Positions 1 through 8,304 of a stretch of 64,000 nt of DNA are shown piece after piece. The notes under the pieces are model-generated. The model was not told where the DNA came from, did not search any database, and worked only from the letters and a program-made list of their open reading frames with translations. The number at the start of each line of letters is the position of its first letter. The first letter of the stretch is position 1. The DNA comes from Methanofollis tationis (GTDB taxonomy: Archaea; Halobacteriota; Methanomicrobia; Methanomicrobiales; Methanofollaceae). Both the position numbers and the translations under genes were made by a program. The DNA lies in contig NZ_JABXWR010000001.1 of the NCBI RefSeq assembly GCF_013377755.1, forward strand, positions 693,104 through 757,103, in the 5' to 3' direction.

Positions 1-306
1 CTGAGAGAATTTCTTTCTGATCTCAATCTGATCGTCTGCGGCGACGATCACCTCGGTGTCCAGGGTCCGGCTGAGGTTCTCTGCCAGACGGTCGATGGAC
101 CGGTCGGTCTGGACGGTGAGCACCTCTGCCTGGAACTCCATCTGGAGCCAGGAGCCTTCCTGGAGGTCGAGGCCGTACTGGAGGTTGGTCGTGAATTTCC
201 CGTCCTCAAAGTGGGGTCCGATGGCGACGATGGAAGCGGCGACCAGGATGACGACGAGGATGACACGCCAGTCACTCATCAGTTTTCTGAGGGTATCGTT
301 GCTCAT
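1..306 (-). CDS. secD: SecD, protein-export membrane protein (partial, N-terminal part)
   Basis: The reading frame starts with ATG at 306 on the minus strand and runs off the left edge, so only about 102 N-terminal residues are present. They begin MSNDTLRKLMSDWRVILVV, a short basic stretch leading into one hydrophobic segment, followed by an extracytoplasmic part containing FTTNLQYGLDLQEGS, which matches the conserved start of the SecD periplasmic/P1 region. Its ATG overlaps the TGA of secF by ATGA, so the two are translationally coupled as is usual for secF-secD in archaea. Known role: SecDF assists translocation by the Sec translocon using the ion gradient. The rest of the gene lies outside the window. 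Confidence 0.85.
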   Translation of the reverse strand, partial: MSNDTLRKLMSDWRVILVVILVAASIVAIGPHFEDGKFTTNLQYGLDLQEGSWLQMEFQAEVLTVQTDRSIDRLAENLSRTLDTEVIVAADDQIEIRKKFSQ

Positions 307-1160
307 GTGCGTCTCCCCTGTTTCATTGCGTAATCCTTGAGGATGCCTGCGTTGAGCACCCAGGTGTTCATCAGGTCAACAAAGAGTCCGATCAGCAGGA
401 CCGCCGCGATCTGGAAGATCACCTCGACCTGACCGATGGCGGTGACGACCAGCATCGCAATGACGGCGGCGATGGTCGTGGTCGTCATGATGATCCCGGT
501 CCTGTAGGCGCCTGAAAGTTTCTCTTCGATCTTTCCCTGTCGCTTTAACAGGCGAGTTGTAAGGAGGACGTCGCTGTCGACAGAATACCCGATGAGCATC
601 AGGAGCGCAGCGGTCGTTGAGAGGGTCAGCGGAATGCCGACGACGTTCATGATCGCTGCCGTGATGGCGATATCGGAAAAGGCCGAGAGCACAATGGCGA
701 CCGATGGGACGAAACTCCTGAAGGCGATGAAGACGACCAGTGCCATTCCGATGAACGAGAAAACGAGCGCAATGAGCGCCTGCTGCTGGAGCGCGGCGCC
801 GAAGGCCTCGCCGATCTGGTCGATCTTCGCCTCGGGGTAGCGGTCGCTCACCATCTGGCTGAGAGCTCTGTACTGGTCATCGGACATCGGGCCGAATTTG
901 AGGTATTTGCCGCCGCCCAGTCCTTCACCGACACTTTCCAGAGGGAACCCGGAAAAATAGCTCTCGATCTCTGCGACACCGTCGTCCGTTATGATCGTCA
1001 CCGCTGTGCCGCCGGCGAAATCTATGCCCGGCGTAATCGGCATCCCGGTGATCGCCCAGTTTACGGCGAGCAGGCCGAGGGCCAGCAGAAGCACGATGAG
1101 AGGAACCGCCACCATCTGCTTCGGGGGATATTTATTGACATCATAGGTAGCAAAACCCAT
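303..1160 (-). CDS. secF: SecF, protein-export membrane protein
   Basis: A 285-residue membrane protein. It has an N-terminal transmembrane helix (VAVPLIVLLLALGLLAV, about residues 18-34), an extracytoplasmic P1-like domain to about residue 125, then a cluster of five helices. The conserved GIDFAGG motif follows the first helix, and the D-S-D-V segment (GYSVDSDVLLTTRLL) is the family's helix-4 signature. Together with SecD it forms an RND-type accessory complex that helps complete protein export through SecYE. It is first in the transcription unit and overlaps secD by four bases. The chosen ATG at 1160 opens the conserved N-terminus. Confidence 0.9.
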   Translation of the reverse strand: MGFATYDVNKYPPKQMVAVPLIVLLLALGLLAVNWAITGMPITPGIDFAGGTAVTIITDDGVAEIESYFSGFPLESVGEGLGGGKYLKFGPMSDDQYRALSQMVSDRYPEAKIDQIGEAFGAALQQQALIALVFSFIGMALVVFIAFRSFVPSVAIVLSAFSDIAITAAIMNVVGIPLTLSTTAALLMLIGYSVDSDVLLTTRLLKRQGKIEEKLSGAYRTGIIMTTTTIAAVIAMLVVTAIGQVEVIFQIAAVLLIGLFVDLMNTWVLNAGILKDYAMKQGRRT

Positions 1161-1183
1161 ATCTACGTACTCTGCCGTATAGG

Positions 1184-1198
1184 GGATTAAATATTTGG
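1184..1198 (-). promoter_or_regulatory. Probable TATA box for secFD
   Basis: Read on the minus strand, this is an AT-only run (AAATATTTAATC) in otherwise GC-rich DNA, 24-38 nt upstream of the secF ATG. The position suits an archaeal box A with a very short or absent leader. It is inferred from composition and spacing only. Confidence 0.35.
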
Positions 1199-1312
1199 AT
1201 AACCTCTGTTGAACCGTTATTATCAGGAATTCCAGAAGATCAGATCGGCATTATTCAGGTTTTGGGTTGTTTTACGTTCCGGGGCCCGGAAGGATTGAGA
1301 CGAAATAAAAAC

Positions 1313-1322
1313 CTATTTATAC
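1313..1322 (+). promoter_or_regulatory. Probable TATA box for the DUF2551 gene
   Basis: CTATTTATAC lies 22-31 nt upstream of the ATG at 1344, preceded by an A-rich BRE-like stretch. The spacing implies a nearly leaderless transcript. This promoter survives although the gene it serves is interrupted by an IS. Confidence 0.4.
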
Positions 1323-1476
1323 TGTACTATTCTACACTCCGTCATGCGGTCCCCGGCCGATTTCAAGAAGGAGATTGAGGCCCGCCTGAAGAAATATCTC
1401 TCCCGGGACAGCACGGGTATTCGCCACGAGGTGCTTGCCTTCTTTGTCAGGATAAAGTCAGCGACGATACCTGAAC

Positions 1477-2733
1477 GGTAGTGTTTCAGATCTTCTGTAA
1501 TTCGTCTGAGCCCTGTCTCCTTGTTTGATCATTCCCCCTCCATCGTCAAATATCTTCTGCCGGTCACCCACTCCTCATTGATGTCCATCAGGATGGATCC
1601 TGCCAGCCTGAGGAGTGACTCTTCATTGGGAAAGGCCCCTACAACTTTGGTTCTCCGTTTCAGTTCCTTGTTGACTCTTTCCATCATGTTCGTCGTTCGG
1701 ATCCGCTTTGCGTGCTCTTTCGGGAACGCCGTGTAACTCATAAGTCCCGGGATGAATCTCTCGATCGTATTGGCCGCTTTCCGATATCCTCGTTCGTTCA
1801 GATCATCTGCAAGCTGCTGAAGTCTTTCCTCGTCCCCATATGCCTCCTTCAAGGACTCAGCAACTTCTTTCTGATGTTTCCGTGGAATATTCTTTAAAAC
1901 CGCCCGGGTGCAATGGACCGAGCACATCTGCCACGATGCGCCGAGGAAGGCGGCTTCCGCCGCCTTCTGGATCCCGGCATGACCATCTGAGACAACCATC
2001 TTGACACCCACCAATCCTCGTTCTTTGAGGTCTTCGAACAATCCCGACCAGAACATCTCATTTTCACAATCAGTGATTCTAGCTCCCAGGATTTCCCGGT
2101 AGCCATCCATTCGAACACCGGCGATCACCAGAAGAGCTTTGGTGATGTAGCGTGGTCCCTCTCTGACTTTGTAGTACGAAGCATCCACAAAGAGATAGGG
2201 AATCTCCTGTTCAATAGGCCTCTGAAGGAATGCATGGACCTGTTCATCGAGGTCCTTTGCTATCCTGGATACTGAAGCAGGAGAGAGTTGTTCGATGCCA
2301 AAATGAGCAACAATCTCCTGGATCCGGCGGGTTGAGACTCCCTGAAGGTAGGATTCAAAGATAGCATTCTCAAGAGCCTTCTCAACCCGGGAATAGCGTC
2401 CAAATACCTGTGTTTCGAAGGGGAACTCTCGGAATTGTGGTTTCTGGAGGATCGTTTCTCCATATCGGGTTTTTAGAGAGCGCTTCTTGTAGCCGTTTCG
2501 GTGAGCCTTCCGCGCATCGGTTCGTTCATACTGCTCGGCTCCCGCCTGGTGGAGGGCTTCGAGCAGCATCACCTGGTTGAGGAACCAGGTGATGAGGGTC
2601 TTCATGCCATTCTCATTATCGGAAAGATAATCTTCGATTAACGCTAAGGGATCCATGGCCCTGTTTCTCCTTTCTGCAAATCTAGGTTGGATTCAGGGCC
2701 AAATTATTTTTACAGAAAATTCGTTACACTATC
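1477..2733 (-). mobile_element. IS256-family insertion sequence with complete ends
   Basis: This 1257-bp element is bounded by an 8-bp direct repeat, ACCTGAAC, at 1469-1476 and 2734-2741. Its imperfect terminal inverted repeats read GGTAGTGTTTCAGATCTTCT on the left and GATAGTGTAACGAATTTTCT (reverse complement) on the right. An 8-bp duplication and about 25-bp imperfect ends are typical of the IS256 family. It carries one transposase on the minus strand and interrupts a DUF2551 gene. Confidence 0.9.
1529..2656 (-). CDS. IS256-family (Mutator-like) DDE transposase
   Basis: A 375-residue transposase filling the IS. The three acidic catalytic positions are recognisable: Asp in PYLFVDASYYKVR (about residue 158), Asp in VKMVVSDGHAGIQKA (about 225), and Glu in TTNMMERVNKELKRRT (about 328), followed by the conserved AFPNEESLLRL. 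The C-H signature of the family (MCSVHCTRAVLKN) lies between the second Asp and the Glu. Length and motif order are normal, so it is probably active. The start at 2656 sits about 77 nt inside the right terminal repeat. Confidence 0.92.
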   Translation of the reverse strand: MDPLALIEDYLSDNENGMKTLITWFLNQVMLLEALHQAGAEQYERTDARKAHRNGYKKRSLKTRYGETILQKPQFREFPFETQVFGRYSRVEKALENAIFESYLQGVSTRRIQEIVAHFGIEQLSPASVSRIAKDLDEQVHAFLQRPIEQEIPYLFVDASYYKVREGPRYITKALLVIAGVRMDGYREILGARITDCENEMFWSGLFEDLKERGLVGVKMVVSDGHAGIQKAAEAAFLGASWQMCSVHCTRAVLKNIPRKHQKEVAESLKEAYGDEERLQQLADDLNERGYRKAANTIERFIPGLMSYTAFPKEHAKRIRTTNMMERVNKELKRRTKVVGAFPNEESLLRLAGSILMDINEEWVTGRRYLTMEGE

Positions 2734-2971
2734 ACCTGAACTCTATACCCGGCTTTCCGAGACCTTTGCGATCAGTTACCACTCTGTGGCCTCGATGGTT
2801 GGTATCATCGCTTCGCGGATGGGCATCCTGCACGTGAAGAGAGATATGGACGGAGCAAATGCGGTCTATCAGATCAAGGAAGATTATGTGTGCATGGTCG
2901 CCCGTCTGCTCAAATGCGGCTGACTCGACGATCAGAACTATTTTACCTTTTCCGGCGTCCAGATATAAAGG

Positions 2972-3235
2972 ATGATAAGGCCCCGGAGAGATTTCTCTTC
3001 TGAGAAGATCACGGTTTCAGACGATGTTATCACGTATATCGAAAAAAAGAACTCGGATTTCAGGGTTTCCACATCCTGCGGCGGCCCGATCCTCATGCCC
3101 GTCTCGTTGAAACCGCCGAAAAACACCGACGTGCAGATCAGGGCCGGGCGCCACCGCATCTATGTCTCGATGTACCAGGCGCCGTATCTCGATACGATCG
3201 ACATGGCGCTTATTCCATTCTATGAGCATGACTGA
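2972..3235 (+). CDS. Conserved archaeal protein upstream of archease, unknown function
   Basis: An 87-residue soluble protein without membrane segments. It contains a central CGGP motif (STSCGGPILMP) and ends close to the archease start. The ATG at 2972 has an AAAGG ribosome-binding sequence a few bases upstream. The stop is two bases before the archease ATG, so it is very likely co-transcribed with archease and rtcB. I do not recognise a characterised homologue. Position suggests, but does not prove, a link to RNA repair. Confidence 0.7.
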   Translation: MIRPRRDFSSEKITVSDDVITYIEKKNSDFRVSTSCGGPILMPVSLKPPKNTDVQIRAGRHRIYVSMYQAPYLDTIDMALIPFYEHD

Positions 3236-3237
3236 CC

Positions 3238-3645
3238 ATGCCGTTTGAAGAACTGCCCCATCAGGCCGATGTCCGTGTGCGCGTCACGGCAGATTCCTGC
3301 GACGCTCTCTTTGCAGAGGCAGCCAGAGCAATGTTTTCTATCATGTACGTCGCCTGTGAGGAGGGCGGGATCGAGCGCCGGGTCTCGGTGAGCGCCCCCG
3401 ACATGCCCCAGATGATGGTCGACTTCCTCTCAGAGCTGCTCTTTATCGCGGAGGTCGAACGGGTGGTCTTCTCGTCGTTCGAGGTCACGGTGAAGGGCAC
3501 CGCGCTTGAGGCCGTGGCCCGCGGCGAAGCCTTCGACCCCGACCGGCACCGGGGCGGGATGGAGATCAAGGGAGTTTCCTACTCCGGGCTCAGGATCTTC
3601 CGTGACGGGGAAGAATTTTGTAGTGAGATACTCTTTGATGTGTGA
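3238..3645 (+). CDS. Archease, RtcB activator
   Basis: A 135-residue protein with the archease hallmarks: an N-terminal HQADVRVRVTADS strand, an early EAARAMFSIM helix, a DFLSELLFIAE central segment and the conserved GMEIKGVSYSGLRIF near the end. Archease accelerates guanylylation of the RNA ligase RtcB and allows repeated turnover. The acidic residue near the N-terminus (Asp in HQADV) and the C-terminal Asp of the metal site are present. It is immediately upstream of rtcB, the usual archaeal arrangement. Confidence 0.93.
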   Translation: MPFEELPHQADVRVRVTADSCDALFAEAARAMFSIMYVACEEGGIERRVSVSAPDMPQMMVDFLSELLFIAEVERVVFSSFEVTVKGTALEAVARGEAFDPDRHRGGMEIKGVSYSGLRIFRDGEEFCSEILFDV

Positions 3646-3654
3646 GGTGTGCTG

Positions 3655-5088
3655 ATGCTTGCGGGGATTGAGAGGATCGATGAGGTTGAGTGGGAAGTAC
3701 CGATTGGTTACGTCCCTGGCATGCGGGTTCCAGGCCGTTTTTTTCTCTCGGAAGACCTATCCGAAACCCTTGAGGCCGGGGCCGTCCAGCAGCTGGCAAA
3801 CGTGGCCGTCCTTCCCGGGATCGTGCGCTATTCCCTTGCCATGCCTGATATCCATTCGGGATACGGTTTTCCCATCGGAGGGGTCGCGGCATTCGAGCAG
3901 GAGACCGGGGTGATCTCGCCGGGGGGCGTCGGCTACGACATCAACTGCGGTGTGCGCCTGATCGCCACCCCGCTGACGCCTGACGACATTACAAATCCCC
4001 GCGCCCTGATCGAAGCGCTGTTTACCACCGTGCCGACAGGGGTGGGTGCGGAGAGCGAGATGCGCATATCCCCGCACGACCTCGAGGAGATCATGGTCGA
4101 GGGCGTCGACTGGGCGGTTGCCGCAGGCTACGGCACCGAAAAGGACGCCGCCCACTGCGAAGAGGGGGGGAAGATGCCGGACGCACATGTTGCGCCGGTA
4201 TCGAAAAAAGCCTGCCAGCGGGGAATGCCCCAGGCCGGGACCCTCGGATCGGGCAACCATTTCCTTGAGATCCAGACGGTGGACGCCGTCTATGACAACG
4301 AAGCGGCGCAGACCTTCGGCCTGAGCGCAGGGCAGGTCTGCTTCATGATCCACTGCGGTTCACGCGGCCTTGGCCACCAGATCTGCACCGACCACCTCCG
4401 GACGCTTGAGTCGGCCACGCGGCGATACGGGATCGAGATCCCTGACCGGCAACTCGCCTGCGCCCCGTTGCATTCGCCTGAAGGAGAGGCGTACTTCGGG
4501 GCGATGGCGGCGGCCGCAAACTATGCGTGGGTGAACCGGCAGGTGATCACCCACCAGGTCAGGACGGTGCTGAACCGGATGTACGGGATCGACTACGAGG
4601 AGATGCCGCTGGTGTACGACGTCGCCCATAACGTGGCCAAGATGGAGAGGCACACCACCGATAAAGGTCGCCAGACACTCTGTGTCCACCGGAAAGGGGC
4701 GACACGGGCGTTCGGGCCGGGCTGCCCTGAGGTCCCGCAGGACTACCGCGCCGTCGGCCAGCCGGTGATCATACCCGGGAGCATGGGAAGTGCGTCCTAT
4801 GTCCTTCATGGGACGACGACCGCCATGGAAAAGACCTTCGGAAGCACCTGCCACGGGGCTGGCAGGGTGATGAGCCGGACGAAAGCAAAAAAGGCGACGC
4901 CGGGCAGCGAGGTCAGGAAAGAATTGCTGAAACAGGGGATCATCGTCAGGGCGACGAGCGACGCCTCAATCGCAGAAGAGGCCCCTGATGCCTACAAGGA
5001 GAGTTACAAGGTGGTGGATGTGGTGCGGCGCGCCGGCCTCTCGCTGCCGGTGGTGCGCCTCCGCCCGATCGGGGTGATCAAGGGATGA
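3655..5088 (+). CDS. rtcB: RtcB, tRNA-splicing RNA ligase
   Basis: A 477-residue RtcB of normal length without an intein. It joins 2',3'-cyclic phosphate or 3'-phosphate RNA ends to 5'-OH ends using GTP and Mn2+, completing tRNA intron removal. Visible signatures are GVGYDINCGVR (Asp and Cys metal ligands, about residue 95), LGSGNHFLEI, HCGSRGLGHQI, the PGSMGSASYVL block and GAGRVMSR. The ATG at 3655 is preferred over GTG at 3649 because GAGGTG lies just upstream at the right spacing. The intron-bearing tRNA-Met at 12,984 is a likely substrate. Confidence 0.95.
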   Translation: MLAGIERIDEVEWEVPIGYVPGMRVPGRFFLSEDLSETLEAGAVQQLANVAVLPGIVRYSLAMPDIHSGYGFPIGGVAAFEQETGVISPGGVGYDINCGVRLIATPLTPDDITNPRALIEALFTTVPTGVGAESEMRISPHDLEEIMVEGVDWAVAAGYGTEKDAAHCEEGGKMPDAHVAPVSKKACQRGMPQAGTLGSGNHFLEIQTVDAVYDNEAAQTFGLSAGQVCFMIHCGSRGLGHQICTDHLRTLESATRRYGIEIPDRQLACAPLHSPEGEAYFGAMAAAANYAWVNRQVITHQVRTVLNRMYGIDYEEMPLVYDVAHNVAKMERHTTDKGRQTLCVHRKGATRAFGPGCPEVPQDYRAVGQPVIIPGSMGSASYVLHGTTTAMEKTFGSTCHGAGRVMSRTKAKKATPGSEVRKELLKQGIIVRATSDASIAEEAPDAYKESYKVVDVVRRAGLSLPVVRLRPIGVIKG

Positions 5089-5666
5089 TAGCAAAGGCAG
5101 CGATCCTCTGGGACGAGCCCGGGACCTTCAACCGGTTTGTGAACGAGTGTTGCGGGATCTGCTGCGATCACGTCAACCAGCACCTGATCGCCTCCCCCTT
5201 CTATCGAGGGCGCTATGTGGCGCTGGTCGTCCCGACGGGGTTTGGAAACCCGCGCTATTGCCGCCTGCTCCCGGGCCTGCGGGCGGCGGCCCCGCGGATC
5301 AGACGATTTGTCGAGAACGGCGGGCGTCTCCTGGTCTTCGGCGCCGCAGACGAGCGGCCCGGCGCCTACGACTGGCTGCCCTTCCCGGTGGAGTACAGGC
5401 ACGAGTACAGAGAGAGAGCACTCTGTTTCCCGGGCAACACGCCATATGCCTCTCTCATCGACGGCTACGATGCCGGGGCCGTCGAGACCGACGGTATCTT
5501 TCCTGTCCACGGCGGCGAGACGGTCGCCGAGACGCCTGAGGGCGAGGCGGTCATCATCGCAAAAGAGATCGGCGATGGTGTGATTGTTGTCGCCGCAACC
5601 CACGAATACCCGTCGGCAAAATTTATGGGCGCTTTCTGCACTGCGGAAAGAGAAACCTTATTTTAG
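5085..5666 (+). CDS. Conserved methanogen protein, possible glutamine-amidotransferase-like fold
   Basis: A 193-residue soluble protein whose ATG overlaps the rtcB stop by four bases. The layout (a VALVVPTGFGNPRY strand-loop, then IRRFVENGGRLLVFGAADE, and a late GVIVVAATHEYPSAKF) resembles the alpha/beta arrangement of class I amidotransferase-like or ThuA-like proteins. I see no convincing catalytic Cys-His-Glu triad. There are several cysteines near the N-terminus (NECCGICCDHV) that could bind metal. The function is unknown; the overlap places it in the archease-rtcB operon. Confidence 0.65.
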   Translation: MIAKAAILWDEPGTFNRFVNECCGICCDHVNQHLIASPFYRGRYVALVVPTGFGNPRYCRLLPGLRAAAPRIRRFVENGGRLLVFGAADERPGAYDWLPFPVEYRHEYRERALCFPGNTPYASLIDGYDAGAVETDGIFPVHGGETVAETPEGEAVIIAKEIGDGVIVVAATHEYPSAKFMGAFCTAERETLF

Positions 5667-5696
5667 AGAAGAGAGATGGAGTGTACAGGTGTAATC

Positions 5697-6119
5697 ATGG
5701 ATCAGTATATCATCGCTGCCTCTTCCACCCCCGAGGATCTTGTGCCGGTCGTTATGGCGGTTCACTCCATTCTCAACCGCCTTCCGGTGACAGCGCGTTC
5801 CCGGGACCGGCCCGGCATTCGTGTCGAGGAGGGACGGGTGGTCGATGACCGCTACACCGGTCCGGTGCTCGAGGATGCCATCGCTGAGAACGCCATGAAA
5901 AAGACGGTCCCGGTCTCCGGGCCGTATCGCGGCGTGCCTGTGGTCGTCGCCCCGGTCAGGGACGGATCGGGTGCAGCGATCGGCGCCATCGGCGTCGTGG
6001 ACATCACCGGTATCTTCGACCTTGCCACACTCATGGAGCACCATTCAGCGATCCTCCAGCAGGTCTGCGGGAAGGACCCCTGTCCTCTCCCGACAGAGTC
6101 TGTCTCTGCCAGAAGGTAA
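5697..6119 (+). CDS. DUF2111 family protein
   Basis: A 140-residue protein when started at ATG 5697; an upstream start at 5676 would add a short, unlikely extension. The sequence ends in a GVVDITGIFDLATLMEHH-like helix and has a PVVVAPVRDGSGAAIGAIGVVD core, the features of the methanogen-restricted DUF2111 family. No biochemical role is established; the core resembles a small-molecule-sensing PAS/GAF-like sheet. It is followed after five bases by birA, so the two may be co-transcribed. Confidence 0.75.
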   Translation: MDQYIIAASSTPEDLVPVVMAVHSILNRLPVTARSRDRPGIRVEEGRVVDDRYTGPVLEDAIAENAMKKTVPVSGPYRGVPVVVAPVRDGSGAAIGAIGVVDITGIFDLATLMEHHSAILQQVCGKDPCPLPTESVSARR

Positions 6120-6124
6120 TAGCC

Positions 6125-7105
6125 ATGAACGACACGATACAGCAGGTCTTCAAAATTCTTGAGTCTGCCGAGGGCCCGATCACGGCCGATGAGATCAGCA
6201 GGGAGCTCGGGATCCCCAGATCGACGGTCTCCCACCATATCAAGGAGCTCAGGGAGAGCGGCCATGATATCGAGTCATCCCTCGATGCGGGATACCTTCT
6301 TGTCAGGAGCGCCGGCCCCATCACGCCTGAGGCGATCAAAAAAGTGCTCAGGACCTCCTTTGTCGGCATCGACACGCGCTACTACGAGAGCGTGGGGTCC
6401 ACGAACTGGGCGGCGAAAAAACTCTGCATGGAAACCGATCCCGCCCTCCTCAACGGGACGGTGGTGGTCGCCGAAGAGCAGACCGGCGGGTTTGGAAGGC
6501 TCGGGCGGGCATGGGCCTCACCGAAAGGCGGCATCTGGGCAAGCATCATCTTAACGCCGAAGATGCCGGTGGACTCGCTCTTCATGATCATGATGGCGGC
6601 CTCGATCTCGGTGGCCCGGGCGATCAGGCGGAAATACGATCTCGGCGCCCTGATCAAGTGGCCAAACGACGTATATATCGGGGATAAAAAGGTGGCCGGC
6701 CTGCTGCTCGAACTCTCGGCCGACGGCGACGAGATCCATTACTGTCTCCTCGGCATGGGCATCGACGCAAACGTGGACGTCGGGGAACTCTCTCCGGAAC
6801 TGCAAAAGAGCGTCACCTCGATCAAGGCCGAACTCGGCCACGATATCGATCGCGCCTCCCTGCTTGCCATGATCCTGCGGGAGTTTGAGAGCCGGTATAT
6901 GATCGTCCAGAGCGGTGAGTATGAACCGATCATCAGGGAGTGGAAGAGCCTCTCCCTGACGCTGGACAACCGCGTCTCGATCCGGACGGCTCGCAAGTCC
7001 TTCGAGGGCGTGGCGATCGATATCGACCAGCACGGCGCCCTGATCATCCGGAGGGACAACGGGCGCATCGAAAAAGTGATCGCAGGGGACTGTGTGCATC
7101 TGTAA
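6125..7105 (+). CDS. birA: BirA, biotin-protein ligase with N-terminal HTH
   Basis: A 326-residue bifunctional-type protein. The N-terminal winged helix (about residues 1-65) contains ISRELGIPRSTVSHHIKEL, a DNA-recognition motif. The ligase domain contains the biotinyl-AMP loop TGGFGRLGRAWASPKGG (about residues 120-136), the KWPNDVYIGDKKVAGLLLE block and a C-terminal SH3-like domain. It activates biotin with ATP and transfers it to the lysine of acceptor proteins; here PycB encoded 2.5 kb downstream is the obvious acceptor. The HTH suggests it also represses biotin genes, plausibly the bioY-ECF genes that follow. Confidence 0.93.
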   Translation: MNDTIQQVFKILESAEGPITADEISRELGIPRSTVSHHIKELRESGHDIESSLDAGYLLVRSAGPITPEAIKKVLRTSFVGIDTRYYESVGSTNWAAKKLCMETDPALLNGTVVVAEEQTGGFGRLGRAWASPKGGIWASIILTPKMPVDSLFMIMMAASISVARAIRRKYDLGALIKWPNDVYIGDKKVAGLLLELSADGDEIHYCLLGMGIDANVDVGELSPELQKSVTSIKAELGHDIDRASLLAMILREFESRYMIVQSGEYEPIIREWKSLSLTLDNRVSIRTARKSFEGVAIDIDQHGALIIRRDNGRIEKVIAGDCVHL

Positions 7106-7114
7106 GGGTTGCTG

Positions 7115-7624
7115 ATGTACGGAGACGAGCGGCGTTCCCGGATGATCGCAGAGTCGGCAGGCTTTATCGCCCTGATTGCCGCGGGATCCTGGGTCTCCAT
7201 CCCTTTTTTCCCGGTCCCGCTCACCCTTCAGACCTTCTTTGTCCTCCTCGCCGGTGCGGTGATGAAGTGGCGGGCGGTCGTGCCGGTCGGGCTGTATGTG
7301 CTGCTCGGCGCCCTGGGCCTCCCGCTTTTCCACAACGGGACGGCGGGAATCGGGGTTCTTTTCGGGCCGACCGGGGGTTTTATTCTCGGTTTTATCGCTG
7401 CCGGCCTCGTGGCGGGAATTGCCTATGAACATCGGTCCGACCGGATCAGGATCGCAGGGCTTGCCGCCGCATCGCTTCTGATCTATCTCTTCGGGGTCTC
7501 TTGGCTCGCCTTTTCGACGGGGATGGGGATCGCGGCGGCGATCGTGATTGGCATGGCTCCGTTTCTGCCGGGCGACGCCGTCAAGGCGGCAGCGGTGTTT
7601 TATGTCGCCAGACGGTTGCAATGA
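7115..7624 (+). CDS. bioY: BioY, biotin-binding S component of an ECF transporter
   Basis: A 169-residue membrane protein with about six hydrophobic segments. It carries the BioY signatures (PFFPVPLTLQTFFVLLAGA near residue 30, GPTGGFILGF near residue 90). The membrane S subunit captures biotin and works with an EcfT scaffold and two ATPases, all encoded next. Start at ATG 7115 is chosen because AAGGG lies 6 nt upstream; TTG at 7109 would abut that site. The stop overlaps the start of the first ATPase gene (ATGA). Confidence 0.93.
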   Translation: MYGDERRSRMIAESAGFIALIAAGSWVSIPFFPVPLTLQTFFVLLAGAVMKWRAVVPVGLYVLLGALGLPLFHNGTAGIGVLFGPTGGFILGFIAAGLVAGIAYEHRSDRIRIAGLAAASLLIYLFGVSWLAFSTGMGIAAAIVIGMAPFLPGDAVKAAAVFYVARRLQ

Positions 7625-8304
7625 TCGCACTTACGGACGTTCGCCACCAGATCCTCGCCATCCCCTCCCTCATCCTTCCTGAGGGAACGACCGCACTCAT
7701 CGGCCCGAACGGGAGCGGGAAGTCCACGCTGCTCTCCCTGCTTGCCGGGCTGCATCTCCCGCAGGAGGGGAGCGTCCGCTTCGACGGTCAGTCTCCCAGG
7801 GAGGTCGAGATCGGATGGGTCGACGAGTTTCCTGATCAGAGCATCCTCTTCACCTGCGTCTTCGACGAGATCGCCGGCCCCTCCCGGTTTGCCTGCCTCT
7901 CCTGCGGGGAGACGGAGCGGCGTGTCCGCGAGGCCGCCAATCTGGTCGGGATCGAGGGGCTGCTTACGCGGACGGTCAGGGATCTCTCTGGCGGCGAGCG
8001 GGCCCTTGTGGCCCTTGCAACCGCCCTGTCTTCCCGCCCTGAGGTGCTGATCCTCGATGAGTTCGACTCGCACCTTGACGAAGAGACGGCACGGGCGGTG
8101 GAGCGGGCGATCGGCGCCTGCCGGTGCCCGTATGTCGTCAGGTGCACCCAGGACATGGAGGCGGCGTCCCGCGCCGATACGGTTGTCTTCCTCAAGAAAG
8201 GGTCGGTCGTCCATGCCGGTCCGCCCGCAGAGGTGTTTCTGGCACTTGAAAAAACCTGTTTCTACCCTGACCTCTGGAGGTGCGGTCGTGCAGGTGGCGC
8301 TTGA
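7621..8304 (+). CDS. ECF transporter ATPase, first copy (EcfA/BioM-like)
   Basis: A 227-residue ABC ATPase. Walker A is GPNGSGKST (about residue 26), the signature is DLSGGERALVALATAL, and Walker B is VLILDEFDSHLDEET. It is shorter than typical EcfA and its Q-loop region reads FPDQSILF. It energises biotin uptake together with the second ATPase. It overlaps bioY by 4 nt and the next gene by 17 nt, so stoichiometric translation is likely. Confidence 0.9.
   Translation: MIALTDVRHQILAIPSLILPEGTTALIGPNGSGKSTLLSLLAGLHLPQEGSVRFDGQSPREVEIGWVDEFPDQSILFTCVFDEIAGPSRFACLSCGETERRVREAANLVGIEGLLTRTVRDLSGGERALVALATALSSRPEVLILDEFDSHLDEETARAVERAIGACRCPYVVRCTQDMEAASRADTVVFLKKGSVVHAGPPAEVFLALEKTCFYPDLWRCGRAGGA

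Larger units (their letters stand above)
1344..2923 (+). pseudogene. DUF2551 family protein, split by an IS256-type insertion
   Basis: The 5' part (1344-1476) encodes MRSPADFKKEIEARLKK and about 27 more residues. The 3' part (2742-2923) encodes an HTH-like segment (SYHSVASMVGIIASRMGIL) and ends with TGA. Removing the IS (1477-2733) and one copy of the 8-bp duplication joins the parts in frame at ...SATIPE-LYTRLSE..., giving a protein of about 104 residues. The family is small, largely restricted to methanogenic archaea and looks like a winged-helix regulator, but its function is not established. As it stands the 5' fragment would read a few IS codons and stop, and the 3' part has no start. 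The clean junction means the insertion is recent. Confidence 0.85.

Noticed and set aside
8057-8287. Extended N-terminus of the second ECF ATPase
   Set aside because: These codons overlap the first ATPase out of frame; the homology and the GGAGGTG site indicate GTG 8288.
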